From the NCBI GenBank assembly GCA_942491945.1, contig CALODD010000117.1, forward strand, positions 1 to 13,256: a DNA stretch of 13,256 nucleotides. Reading direction: 5' to 3'. Below the pieces are notes generated by a model that saw only the letters and a program-made list of their open reading frames with translations, had not been told where the DNA came from and did not search any database. Shown here piece by piece: positions 6,255-13,256 of the stretch (position 1 is its first letter; the number at the start of each line of letters is the position of its first letter). The stretch comes from JAJDYQ01 sp942491945. GTDB taxonomy: Bacteria; Pseudomonadota; Gammaproteobacteria; JAJDYQ01. The position numbers and the translations under genes are program-made.

Positions 6255-7742
6255 ATGAAGCGCTCAAAGAAACTTCTGTGGTTGACGATTACCTTGGTTC
6301 TGGGGGCTATCGCTGGCGGAATCTATTTTATTTTATCTGAACCAGAAGCAGAAAAATTGTCTGCACTTGCTGAAAACAACCTGTTTCGTTATCAGGCGGG
6401 GGGGCTAAAGATTGGTTTAGCCACCAACCCTAGTATCCCTCGCGTGGGTGATAATGAATTGATTATCGAAGTACGGGATTCGAGCGGAAATCCAGTATCT
6501 GTCGCCATAGATGCTTACGCAGAGATGCCGGCCATGGGAGCGATGCCAGCGATGCGTGCACCTGCAGACCTTAAAGAGATAGCATCGGGTCGCTATGAAG
6601 GAAAAATGAATCTATCTATGCGTGGTGAATGGCCGCTAACTGTCACCATCAAAGACCCGAAACACGGTGAAATACGTCTGCAATTTGACCTTGCCACCGA
6701 TCGTGAAGGCCTTGCAATCACCGCAGGCGCAACACCGGTAGAAAGTACCGAGATACCGACTGACGGTACTGATGTTATTACGATCGACAATCGCCGCCGA
6801 CAAATGATTGGCGTTGAGACAAGCGAAGTAATTCACCGTGACTTAGTAAAATCTATTCGAGCAGTTGGAGAGGTAATGTTTGATGAACGCTTATTGTCAC
6901 AAGTTACGCTGAAATTCGATGGCTATGTCGGTGATCTGAAAGTGAATTATGTGGGCGCTCGGGTAAATAAAAATCAGATACTGTTTACGGTTTACAGTCC
7001 TGAACTATTGGCTGCCCAGCAAGAATACCTCGAAACTCTTAAGCGTCGTCAAAATCGTAGCACCGAGGATGGCTTGCTACGTGCCGCACGCCAACGACTA
7101 GCATTATGGGACATGTCGCCGCAGGAAATTAAAACGCTGGAGCAGCGAGGGTCACCACAAGATTATGTCGCTATTTATGCGCCACGTAGCGGCACCCTGA
7201 TTGAACGTAATATCGTTGACGGTAGCGCGGCACGCAAAGGACAAACACTACTAACGATTGCCGATCTTTCTCGTGTGTGGATCGAAGCAGAAGTATTCGA
7301 AGCTGACCTCGAATTAGTGCAAGTAGGTATGGCTGCAACCTTTACGTTACCATATTTACCCGGCCGCACATATCCGGCAGTCGTGGAGTATGTATATCCT
7401 TACCTTAAGAGTGACAGTCGCGCCGGACGTATCCGGTTGTCATTGGAAAATCCTGATGGCGTACTGAAACCTGACATGTACGCTGAGGTGCTTTTGGAAG
7501 TGAAACTGGGGCGATTACTCAGTGTCCCGGAGGAAGCCATCATCGTCGCCGGAAGCAATCGTGTAGTATTTATTGATCTCGGCCAGGGTCGCCTCAAGCC
7601 AGTTCGGATAAAGACTGGGCGCAATGCGCAGGGTCTTGTTGAAGTGCTCGATGGTCTTTCCTTAGGTGATACCGTAGTTACCTCGGGAAACTTTCTCATT
7701 GCTGCAGAAACGCGTCTAAAAACAGGGATTGAGCAATGGTAA
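6255..7742 (+). CDS. cusB: CusB-like periplasmic adaptor of heavy-metal RND efflux
   Basis: ATG 6255 is chosen because it lies 4 bases after the previous stop and starts a signal-anchor (MKRSKKLLWLTITLVLGAIA). Upstream in-frame codons lie inside the TolC gene. The product is 495 residues. After the anchor comes a FixH/YtkA-like beta domain (about 45-150) with a Met cluster, MPAMGAMPAM, at 91-100. The membrane-fusion part follows: VTLKFDGYVGDLKVNYVGAR (half lipoyl/barrel), a helical hairpin (SPELLAAQQEYLETLKRRQN), YVAIYAPRSGTLIERNIVDG (about 304 onward, second lipoyl half), then beta-barrel and membrane-proximal domains. Such adaptors link the RND pump to the outer-membrane duct, and CusB also passes metal to CusA. 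The Met cluster fits Cu/Ag binding (inferred). The stop overlaps the pump start by 7 bases. Confidence 0.9.
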   Translation: MKRSKKLLWLTITLVLGAIAGGIYFILSEPEAEKLSALAENNLFRYQAGGLKIGLATNPSIPRVGDNELIIEVRDSSGNPVSVAIDAYAEMPAMGAMPAMRAPADLKEIASGRYEGKMNLSMRGEWPLTVTIKDPKHGEIRLQFDLATDREGLAITAGATPVESTEIPTDGTDVITIDNRRRQMIGVETSEVIHRDLVKSIRAVGEVMFDERLLSQVTLKFDGYVGDLKVNYVGARVNKNQILFTVYSPELLAAQQEYLETLKRRQNRSTEDGLLRAARQRLALWDMSPQEIKTLEQRGSPQDYVAIYAPRSGTLIERNIVDGSAARKGQTLLTIADLSRVWIEAEVFEADLELVQVGMAATFTLPYLPGRTYPAVVEYVYPYLKSDSRAGRIRLSLENPDGVLKPDMYAEVLLEVKLGRLLSVPEEAIIVAGSNRVVFIDLGQGRLKPVRIKTGRNAQGLVEVLDGLSLGDTVVTSGNFLIAAETRLKTGIEQW

Positions 7743-10700
7743 GCAACCATGGTAACGGGCCGAAACACGGCCCACTCGAAACCTTAATCGGTTTTTCGGC
7801 ACGCAACTGGCTTCTGACCTTGATGTTTGTTCTTGCAGTCTCCGTTTGGGGTTATCGGTCACTCATCAATTCACCACTTGATGCTATTCCCGATTTGTCA
7901 GATGCGCAAGTGATCGTGTTCACCAACTGGCCCGGACGCAGCCCGGACTTGGTTGAAGATCAGATTACCTACCCGTTGACCGCCACGCTGCTTGCAGCGC
8001 CTGAGGTCCGTTTCGTTCGCGGACAGAGTTTCATGGGCCTGTCATTTGTATATGTAATCTTCGAAGATGGTACAGACATCTACTGGGCACGTTCACGCGT
8101 GCTCGAGTATCTGAACTCAGCTGCTCCCAAATTGCCAGACGATGTTCAGCCAACGCTGGGACCAGACGCGACCGGGGTAGGTTGGGTATACCAGTATGCA
8201 TTAGTCGATAAAAGTGGCAACCAAAGTTTGGCGGATCTGCGCAGCTTACAGGATTTTAATCTGCGCTACGCACTCGAAGCCATAGCGGGAGTCGCCGAGG
8301 TTGCGTCGGTAGGTGGCTTTGTTAAGGAATACCAAATTAATATTGACCCCAACAAGCTGGCGTCCTACGGCATTCCATTACAGAAAGTGACCACAGCCGT
8401 GCGCGCTTCCAATAGTGATGTCGGTGGGCGCGTCCTGGAAATTGCCGGGCATGAACAATTCATACGCGGACGCGGATACGTCAAGTCAGTTGAGGATCTC
8501 AAAGAGGTCGTGATCGGCGTTGGTGAAGGCGGCATACCGATTAGCGTGGCCGATGTAGCAACTGTCAGCATCGGGCCTGCATTACAGCGTGGACAGGCGG
8601 ATCTGGACGGTAAAGGCATTACGGTCGGCGGTATCGTGGTTATGCGCTATGGGGAGAATGCTCTCGACGTCATCAATCGGGTCAAAGATCGGATAAATGT
8701 CCTCAAGACCAGCTTGCCGCCAGGTGTCGAGATTGTGCCAGTCTACGACCGTTCTAGCTTGATTGAGCGCGCGATCGATACGCTGCAAAGTACACTCTTT
8801 CAAGAAATGTTGGTTGTGTCGCTAGTCATCGGCCTGTTCCTGCTGCATGTACGTTCGGCAATAGTTGCGGTGGTAACGTTACCCATTGCAATTCTGTTAT
8901 CTTTCATCCCGATGTTTTATCAGGGACTGACGGCGAACATCATGTCGCTTGGCGGTATTGCCATTGCCATCGGCGCCATGGTCGATGCCGCAATTGTCAT
9001 CATTGATAATATTCATAAGCGCTTGCAGAATGAAGTGCTGCAGGGTGAATTGAGAACACGTGCAGTGATAGAAGCCATGCAAGAAGTTGGTCCCAGTATC
9101 TTTTTCTCGCTTCTGATTATTACCGTTTCTTTTATTCCTGTGTTTGCCCTCGAGGGAACCGAGGGTCGCTTGTTCAAACCGTTGGCCTATACCAAGACTT
9201 ATTCGATGTTCTTCGCAGCATTACTGTCAGTAACACTGATTCCGGCATTGGCCATTCTTTTGATCAAGGGCCGCATACGCAGTGATAATAGTCGACTGAA
9301 CAAGGCGTTAAAGGCGGTGTATACACCGGTCGTAAAATTCGCGGTGCGTTGGCGCTGGCCAGTTATAACCTTGGCGTTGCTAGCGCTTGTTGTAACTGTG
9401 CCCGTATACCGTAGCCTCGGTAATGAATTCATGCCACCACTCAATGAGGGCAGCATTCTCTATATGCCGACTACGCTGCCCAATATTTCCATTGAGGAGA
9501 CTACGCGTGTCCTGCAAACTATGAATCGCGAGCTAAAGAAATTTCCAGAAGTCGAAAGAGTATTCGGCAAGGTTGGCCGCAGTACCAGCCCCACGGATCC
9601 GGCTCCGTTATCGATGATAGAAACCAATATTATGCTGAAGCCCGAGAGTGAATGGCGCGACGGCATGACCTGGGACAAGTTGATCGGTGAAATGGACAAT
9701 GCCATGCGCTTTCCTGGTATGCCGAATATCTGGTGGATGCCGATTCAGACACGTACCGAAATGCTAGCAACCGGCATACGTTCATCGCTGGGTATTAAAG
9801 TTTTTGGACCTGATCTTGCGACTATCGAGTCCACTGCTGTTGATATTGAGCGTGCACTTCTCGAGGACGAACGCACCATGCCATATACGCGCAGCGCTTT
9901 CGCCGAACGCGCGACGGGCGGCTATTTCCTGGACTTCGATATCGACCGTAAAGCCGCAGCACGTTTCGGCCTCAACGTAAACGACGTACAGACCGTTATC
10001 GAGTCCGCAATGGGTGGTGTAAAAGTGAGCGAAACGGTTGAAGGTCGTGAACGCTACGGTATTCTGGTGCGCTATGCACGAGAATACCGCGATAGCCTTG
10101 CAGCACTTGAGCGTGTATTCGTGGCAACCCCAACCGGCGCACAGATACCGATTACACAGGTTGCCGATATCCGCTTTCGTACGGGCCCCCCGATGCTCAG
10201 GAATGAAGACGGCCAGCTCGTCAGTTTCGTATTCGCTGATGTCAGTGACAAGATTGGCATTGCCGACTACGTCGACTTGGCGCGCGATGTTGTCGCCGAT
10301 AATGTGGAGATAGCGCCGGGTTATCGTATCGATTGGGCAGGACAGTTTACGTATTTCGAACGTGCCAAGACCCGCCTTACCATCCTGGTGCCGTTGACCA
10401 TATTTTTAATCTTTTTCATGTTATATATGCATCGGCAGTCGATAATCGAAACGCTGATCATTATGATAGCGTTGCCGTTCTCACTGATCGGCAGCATCTG
10501 GCTGCTGGCCGCACTTGGTTACAACATGAGTGTCGCCGTCGTAGTCGGCATGATCGCTATGGCCGGTCTGTCGGTGGAATTAGGACTTTTGATGATGCTC
10601 TACTTGGATCTTGCGTGGCGCAGACATGCCGCAAATGGCTCACTTAAGACGAGCGCAGATCTAATGAATTCGCTTGCCGAGGGCGCAAGTCAGCGTATTC

Positions 10701-10909
10701 GCCCTATGCTGATGACCAGCCTGACACTGTTTTTGGGTCTACTCCCCATCATGTACAGCAGTGGTAGTGGTGCGGATGTGATGAAACGTATCGCTGCGCC
10801 TATGTTGGGCGGTGCGGGCTCGACATTAATTCTCGTTTTGATTGTTTTTCCGGCTATCTTTTCATTGTGGCGCGATAATCAACATGGGAAACTTACCAAG
10901 AAAAGATGA
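7736..10909 (+). CDS. cusA: CusA-type heavy-metal RND efflux pump, Cu(I)/Ag(I) type
   Basis: A 1057-residue inner-membrane proton/metal antiporter, full length for the family (about 1040-1050 is usual). It starts at ATG 7736 inside the end of the adaptor gene. The N-terminal helix and porter domain (ARNWLLTLMFVLAVSVWGYR, FTNWPGRSPDLVEDQITYPL) are typical of HME-RND pumps. TM4 has GGIAIAIGAMVDAAIVIIDN, the CusA-type signature, with Asp417 as the expected proton-relay residue; CzcA-type pumps have a different sequence here. Met577, Met627 and Met676 (in LYMPTTLP, LSMIET and RTEMLATG) align with the metal-binding Met573, Met623 and Met672 of E. coli CusA at identical spacing. This supports monovalent copper or silver as substrate. 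The C-terminal TM bundle is complete (MLGGAGSTLILVLIVFPAIF). The gene has no frame break. Confidence 0.95.
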   Translation: MVSNHGNGPKHGPLETLIGFSARNWLLTLMFVLAVSVWGYRSLINSPLDAIPDLSDAQVIVFTNWPGRSPDLVEDQITYPLTATLLAAPEVRFVRGQSFMGLSFVYVIFEDGTDIYWARSRVLEYLNSAAPKLPDDVQPTLGPDATGVGWVYQYALVDKSGNQSLADLRSLQDFNLRYALEAIAGVAEVASVGGFVKEYQINIDPNKLASYGIPLQKVTTAVRASNSDVGGRVLEIAGHEQFIRGRGYVKSVEDLKEVVIGVGEGGIPISVADVATVSIGPALQRGQADLDGKGITVGGIVVMRYGENALDVINRVKDRINVLKTSLPPGVEIVPVYDRSSLIERAIDTLQSTLFQEMLVVSLVIGLFLLHVRSAIVAVVTLPIAILLSFIPMFYQGLTANIMSLGGIAIAIGAMVDAAIVIIDNIHKRLQNEVLQGELRTRAVIEAMQEVGPSIFFSLLIITVSFIPVFALEGTEGRLFKPLAYTKTYSMFFAALLSVTLIPALAILLIKGRIRSDNSRLNKALKAVYTPVVKFAVRWRWPVITLALLALVVTVPVYRSLGNEFMPPLNEGSILYMPTTLPNISIEETTRVLQTMNRELKKFPEVERVFGKVGRSTSPTDPAPLSMIETNIMLKPESEWRDGMTWDKLIGEMDNAMRFPGMPNIWWMPIQTRTEMLATGIRSSLGIKVFGPDLATIESTAVDIERALLEDERTMPYTRSAFAERATGGYFLDFDIDRKAAARFGLNVNDVQTVIESAMGGVKVSETVEGRERYGILVRYAREYRDSLAALERVFVATPTGAQIPITQVADIRFRTGPPMLRNEDGQLVSFVFADVSDKIGIADYVDLARDVVADNVEIAPGYRIDWAGQFTYFERAKTRLTILVPLTIFLIFFMLYMHRQSIIETLIIMIALPFSLIGSIWLLAALGYNMSVAVVVGMIAMAGLSVELGLLMMLYLDLAWRRHAANGSLKTSADLMNSLAEGASQRIRPMLMTSLTLFLGLLPIMYSSGSGADVMKRIAAPMLGGAGSTLILVLIVFPAIFSLWRDNQHGKLTKKR

Positions 10910-10954
10910 AATTCACATTGCAAAGTGGATTTTTGAAAACAGAAAGGATTTATT

Positions 10955-11860
10955 ATGGGGAATGATCATCACCATCACATCCATCCGTCTGAAATAAGTG
11001 AACGCCGCCTATGGTGGGCCGTCAGCGCGAATATACTTCTAACGTTCGCGCAGGTGATCGGTGGCTTGATTTCAAACAGCCTTTCGCTCATTGCGGATGC
11101 TTTGCATAATTTCAGTGATGCAGCGTCTTTGCTGATCGCGCTGGTTGCCATCCGTATAGCTCGCAAGCCGCCTGATCAACTTAAAACCTTTGGCTATAAA
11201 CGCGCCGAAACGGTTGCGGCGCTCATTAATCTGACCACGCTTATTATTATAGGGCTCTATCTTTGCTATGAAGCGATAATACGTTTTATCGCACCCGTGG
11301 AAATCGAAGGCTGGACGGTTGTGATCGTTGCCGGGATTGCGCTGATCGTAGACACTTTTACGGCTTTGCTGACATACAGCCAATCCAAACACAGCATGAA
11401 TATTAAAGCCGCATTCCTGCATAATGTTTCGGATGCACTGGCATCCATCGGCGTTATCATAGCCGGAACGCTTATTTTACTTTATGGTTGGATTTGGACG
11501 GATGCCGTAATGACCTTGCTGATTTCCGGGTATGTCCTGTGGCAGGGATTCAACGAAATGCCGAAAGTCATTCATCTGCTAATGGAAGGAACACCGGAAC
11601 ATATCGACATTGATGAAGTGATTGATGCAATGGAAGTACAAGATGGCGTGATCAATGTTCATCATGTTCATATCTGGCAACTTGACGAACGACGCAACGC
11701 GCTGGAAGCGCATGTGGTTTTGGATAATGGTGTGAATATGGACAGTCTAAAATCTAGCCTGAAACAGATGTTACATGATAAATTTGAAATTGAGCATTCG
11801 ACAATCGAGTTTGAAAATGATCATTGCGGAAACAGCATTAACCTCAGTTCCAGTACATGA
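10955..11860 (+). CDS. CDF cation exporter (CzcD/ZitB-like)
   Basis: A 301-residue cation diffusion facilitator. It starts at ATG 10955 with an AGAAAGGA ribosome binding site, 45 bases after the RND pump, so it is probably the last operon gene. The His-rich N-terminus (GNDHHHHIHP) is typical of zinc-type CDF proteins. Six transmembrane segments follow, then a cytoplasmic ferredoxin-like domain (HHVHIWQLDERRNALEAHVV). Both metal-site motifs are present: H51-N-F-S-D55 in TM2 and H156-N-V-S-D160 in TM5. This HD-HD pattern is characteristic of Zn(II)-selective members, often with Cd or Co as secondary substrates. It would export divalent cations to the periplasm, complementing the Cu/Ag-type pump. 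No clear terminator follows. Confidence 0.92.
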   Translation: MGNDHHHHIHPSEISERRLWWAVSANILLTFAQVIGGLISNSLSLIADALHNFSDAASLLIALVAIRIARKPPDQLKTFGYKRAETVAALINLTTLIIIGLYLCYEAIIRFIAPVEIEGWTVVIVAGIALIVDTFTALLTYSQSKHSMNIKAAFLHNVSDALASIGVIIAGTLILLYGWIWTDAVMTLLISGYVLWQGFNEMPKVIHLLMEGTPEHIDIDEVIDAMEVQDGVINVHHVHIWQLDERRNALEAHVVLDNGVNMDSLKSSLKQMLHDKFEIEHSTIEFENDHCGNSINLSSST

Positions 11861-12196
11861 GACTTCCTGTTGCATCATAACTTTTGCTTTTCACCAAGTA
11901 GTCAGTGATGCGTGGCATTATGCCGAATTCACTGAATGCGGTTATTTGAATGATAGAAAACCTAAGTGCTTTATCGAGAAAATTGTTTTGACTCAATAAA
12001 TCAGCACAGGTTTCATGGAATCCGCGTGAACTATGTTGTGGCTAAATGTTTCTCAAAACGACAACAAATGCAATGGAGTCCTGAAAGCAACCATTTGTTG
12101 CTACAAATGCGGACTCCAGTACTGAAGTCAAATTGGAGAAAATGTTTCGAGAATGGCATCAGGCTAGGGCAAACTGATGAGAAGAAGGGGTCGGTA
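11861..12196. other. Intergenic region between convergent genes, no convincing gene
   Basis: These 336 bases lie between the CDF gene and the 3' end of the minus-strand MerR gene. Short plus-strand frames exist (for example 11966-12208), but they lack a ribosome binding site and resemble nothing. I see no standard GC hairpin plus T-run terminator for either gene. The notable content is the inverted-repeat cluster at 12062-12118. Confidence 0.5.
12062..12118. repeat. Competing inverted repeats (switch- or pseudoknot-like)
   Basis: Three perfect complementary pairs are interleaved. TGGAGTCC (12074-12081) pairs with GGACTCCA (12111-12118). AGCAAC (12086-12091) pairs with GTTGCT (12097-12102) inside it, with a 5-base loop. 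CAACAAATG (12062-12070) pairs with CATTTGTTG (12092-12100). The third pairing excludes the second and, if formed with the first, makes a pseudoknot order. It could act as a bidirectional transcription stop, an RNA element or a decayed transposon end. Function unknown. Confidence 0.5.
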
Positions 12197-12586
12197 TTAT
12201 TGGGATAACTCTAGAAGAATACCGCAGTCCTTTACGACACGACCAGTTGTGCATTTTCGGCGCAAGATTTTAAGCTGTCTTTTAAGTTCTTTTAATTCCT
12301 CAATACGTAAATCCACTTGTTTGATATGTCTATCAACCAGTGCGTTTGCGTTATTACAAGTTGTTTCTGGAGAGTCTCTTAATTCGATTAGTTGCCGGAT
12401 TTCTGACAGCGTAATATCGAGGTTTCGACAGTGTTTGATAAACATTAATTGCTTGATTGCACGACTATCGTACAGACGATAATTTCCCTCACTACGCTTA
12501 ACGGTATCCAGCAATCCCTCTTTTTCGTAGTAACGTATCGTTTGTATGGAGCATGCGGTTAATTTCGCTAATTTACCTATTTTCAA
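12197..12586 (-). CDS. cadR: MerR-family Cd(II)/Pb(II)-responsive regulator (CadR/PbrR-like)
   Basis: A 129-residue regulator that starts at TTG (12586-12584) with GAGG at good spacing; the start gives the family's standard beginning MKIGKLAKLT. Residues 1-70 form the MerR winged-helix DNA-binding domain (TIRYYEKEGLL, RSEGNYRLYD, FIKHCRNLDITLSEIRQL). A dimerising helix follows. Cys77, Cys112 and Cys121 (in TTCNNAN and KCTTGRVVKDCGIL) match the metal-binding cysteines of CadR/PbrR proteins, with the 35- and 9-residue spacings of PbrR types. No His-rich tail like that of some CadR proteins is present. It is divergent from the transporter gene starting at 12666 and very probably controls it, and itself, through the operator at 12605-12635. 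The Cd/Pb assignment rests on these cysteines; Zn response is possible. Confidence 0.92.
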   Translation of the reverse strand: MKIGKLAKLTACSIQTIRYYEKEGLLDTVKRSEGNYRLYDSRAIKQLMFIKHCRNLDITLSEIRQLIELRDSPETTCNNANALVDRHIKQVDLRIEELKELKRQLKILRRKCTTGRVVKDCGILLELSQ

Positions 12587-12604
12587 TTTAATTTCCTCAA
12601 CATG

Positions 12605-12635
12605 TTGACTCTATAGTCACTATAGACTCTAAACT
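12605..12635 (+). promoter_or_regulatory. MerR-type promoter/operator with 19-base spacer
   Basis: The -35 box TTGACT (12605-12610) and the -10 box TAAACT (12630-12635) are 19 bases apart, the elongated spacer that MerR-family activators correct by DNA distortion. The spacer contains the dyad CTATAGT-C-ACTATAG (12611-12617 and 12619-12625), centred between the boxes as in cadA/pbrA-type promoters. It drives the plus-strand transporter gene at 12666; the regulator gene starts 18 bases to its left. Confidence 0.88.
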
Positions 12636-12665
12636 GTTTCTTACTCACAGAGCAAGGACATTTTT

Positions 12666-13256
12666 ATGGCAAATAATTGCAGTGGTCAAACTGACAAATG
12701 CGAGGAAAAAATTTCCCTATATTCAACACAAGACAGGAATATTGACAGCAATTACGTCAGCAAATTTACCGTATCAAAGATGGATTGCCTATCCGAGGAG
12801 TGCATGATTTGAATGTCCCTGAAAAACATTAGGCCGGGTGTTGCGCTTGAATTCGCTATTTCAAGTCGCAATTAACAGTGTTTCATGAAGGTAATCTCGA
12901 TGAAACTCAGAGACGACTAGAATCGCTAAATTTGTGAGTTAGCTAAACGATACTCGAATCTGTAAAAACCATGGATAAAAAGGAAGCCACTATTCTCAAA
13001 TGGCTACTCGCCATTAATGCAACGATGTTTTTCATTGAGTTATCTGTCGGCTGGTTTGCGCAATCGACCGCGTTGATAGCAGATTCACTCGATATGTTTG
13101 CTGATGCGGCGGTTTATGGCCTGGCACTCTATGCCGTTGGTCATAGTGTTCGCATGAAGCTTCGAGTGGCTCATCTGTCCGGCTGGATACAGGTGATTTT
13201 GGCGTTAGGTGCATTGAGTGAAGTATTTCGGCTTTTTATTTTTGGGAGCGAACCAG
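12666..13256 (+). pseudogene. CDF cation transporter with N-terminal metal-binding domain, disrupted; runs off right edge
   Basis: ATG 12666 (AAGGA upstream) starts a Cys-containing segment (MANNCSGQTDKCEEK) and an HMA-like start, KFTVSKMDCLSEECMI. It then meets TGA at 12810-12812, where a CGA Arg codon would continue as RMSLKNIRPGVALEF. One indel near 12870 would restore LTVFHEGNLDETQRRLESLN, and at least one more is needed near 12937-12950. From ATG 12971 an open frame runs to the window edge with the CDF membrane part: LLAINATMFFIELSVGWFAQ, then DSLDMFADAAVYGLALYAVG (metal-site DxxxD in TM2) and SGWIQVILALGALSEVFRLF. Intact relatives are about 300-residue fusions, from memory. The 12971 frame may still be made as a shortened transporter if translated. 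Sequencing error is the alternative, but a nonsense codon plus several shifts favours real decay. Confidence 0.75.

Noticed and set aside
11966..12208. 80-codon plus-strand frame after the CDF gene
   Set aside because: No ribosome binding site, no recognisable protein, and it overlaps the inverted-repeat cluster.
12177..12482. Plus-strand frame opposite the MerR gene
   Set aside because: Antisense shadow of a clearly coding, well-conserved MerR regulator.
1..13256. CRISPR array or insertion sequence
   Set aside because: No regularly spaced repeats and no DDE transposase reading frame with terminal inverted repeats were seen.

Overview
The window looks like an accessory region of a proteobacterium, most likely beta- or gamma-. 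The Cus-type tripartite efflux system, the CadR/PbrR-like regulator and the general base and codon use point that way. A Nitrosomonas-like betaproteobacterium would fit, but no marker here fixes the genus. It joins two units: a decayed integrative/replicative mobile element on the left (about 1-4290) and a heavy-metal efflux island on the right (about 4400-13256).

Left unit. A partial minus-strand gene runs off the left edge (1-185). About 630 bases without a convincing gene follow (186-817); they hold several strong dyads, including a 32-base-arm imperfect hairpin (497-574) and a GC-rich dyad in AT-rich surroundings (655-707). Then, all on the plus strand, come a ribbon-helix-helix-like protein (818-1222), a Rep_trans-type replication initiator (1206-2284), two small unknown genes (2278-2478 and 2525-2677) and a large serine recombinase (2684-4290). 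The three recognisable genes carry five apparent single-base indels in all, yet each can be read end to end by changing frame. The recombinase stop codon lies beside a minus-strand tRNA 3' end (T-arm, acceptor strand and CCA; 4258-4285), which is probably the attachment site.

Right unit. An apparently single transcription unit encodes a secreted Cys-rich small protein (4416-4853), a TolC-family outer-membrane factor (4949-6250), a CusB-like periplasmic adaptor (6255-7742), a CusA-like RND pump (7736-10909) and a CDF zinc-type exporter (10955-11860). The pump has the three substrate-binding methionines of CusA at identical spacing, which argues for Cu(I)/Ag(I) export. The CDF protein would handle divalent ions, so the unit spans both classes.

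A 336-base gap with an unusual set of competing inverted repeats separates this operon from a convergent CadR/PbrR-type MerR regulator (12197-12586, minus). A textbook MerR-type promoter with a 19-base spacer (12605-12635) faces a second CDF transporter with an N-terminal metal-binding domain (12666 to the right edge). That target gene is broken by a nonsense codon and frameshifts in its N-terminal part, although its regulator and operator look intact. No frame break was seen in the cus-type operon, so the decay is confined to the mobile element and the last transporter.
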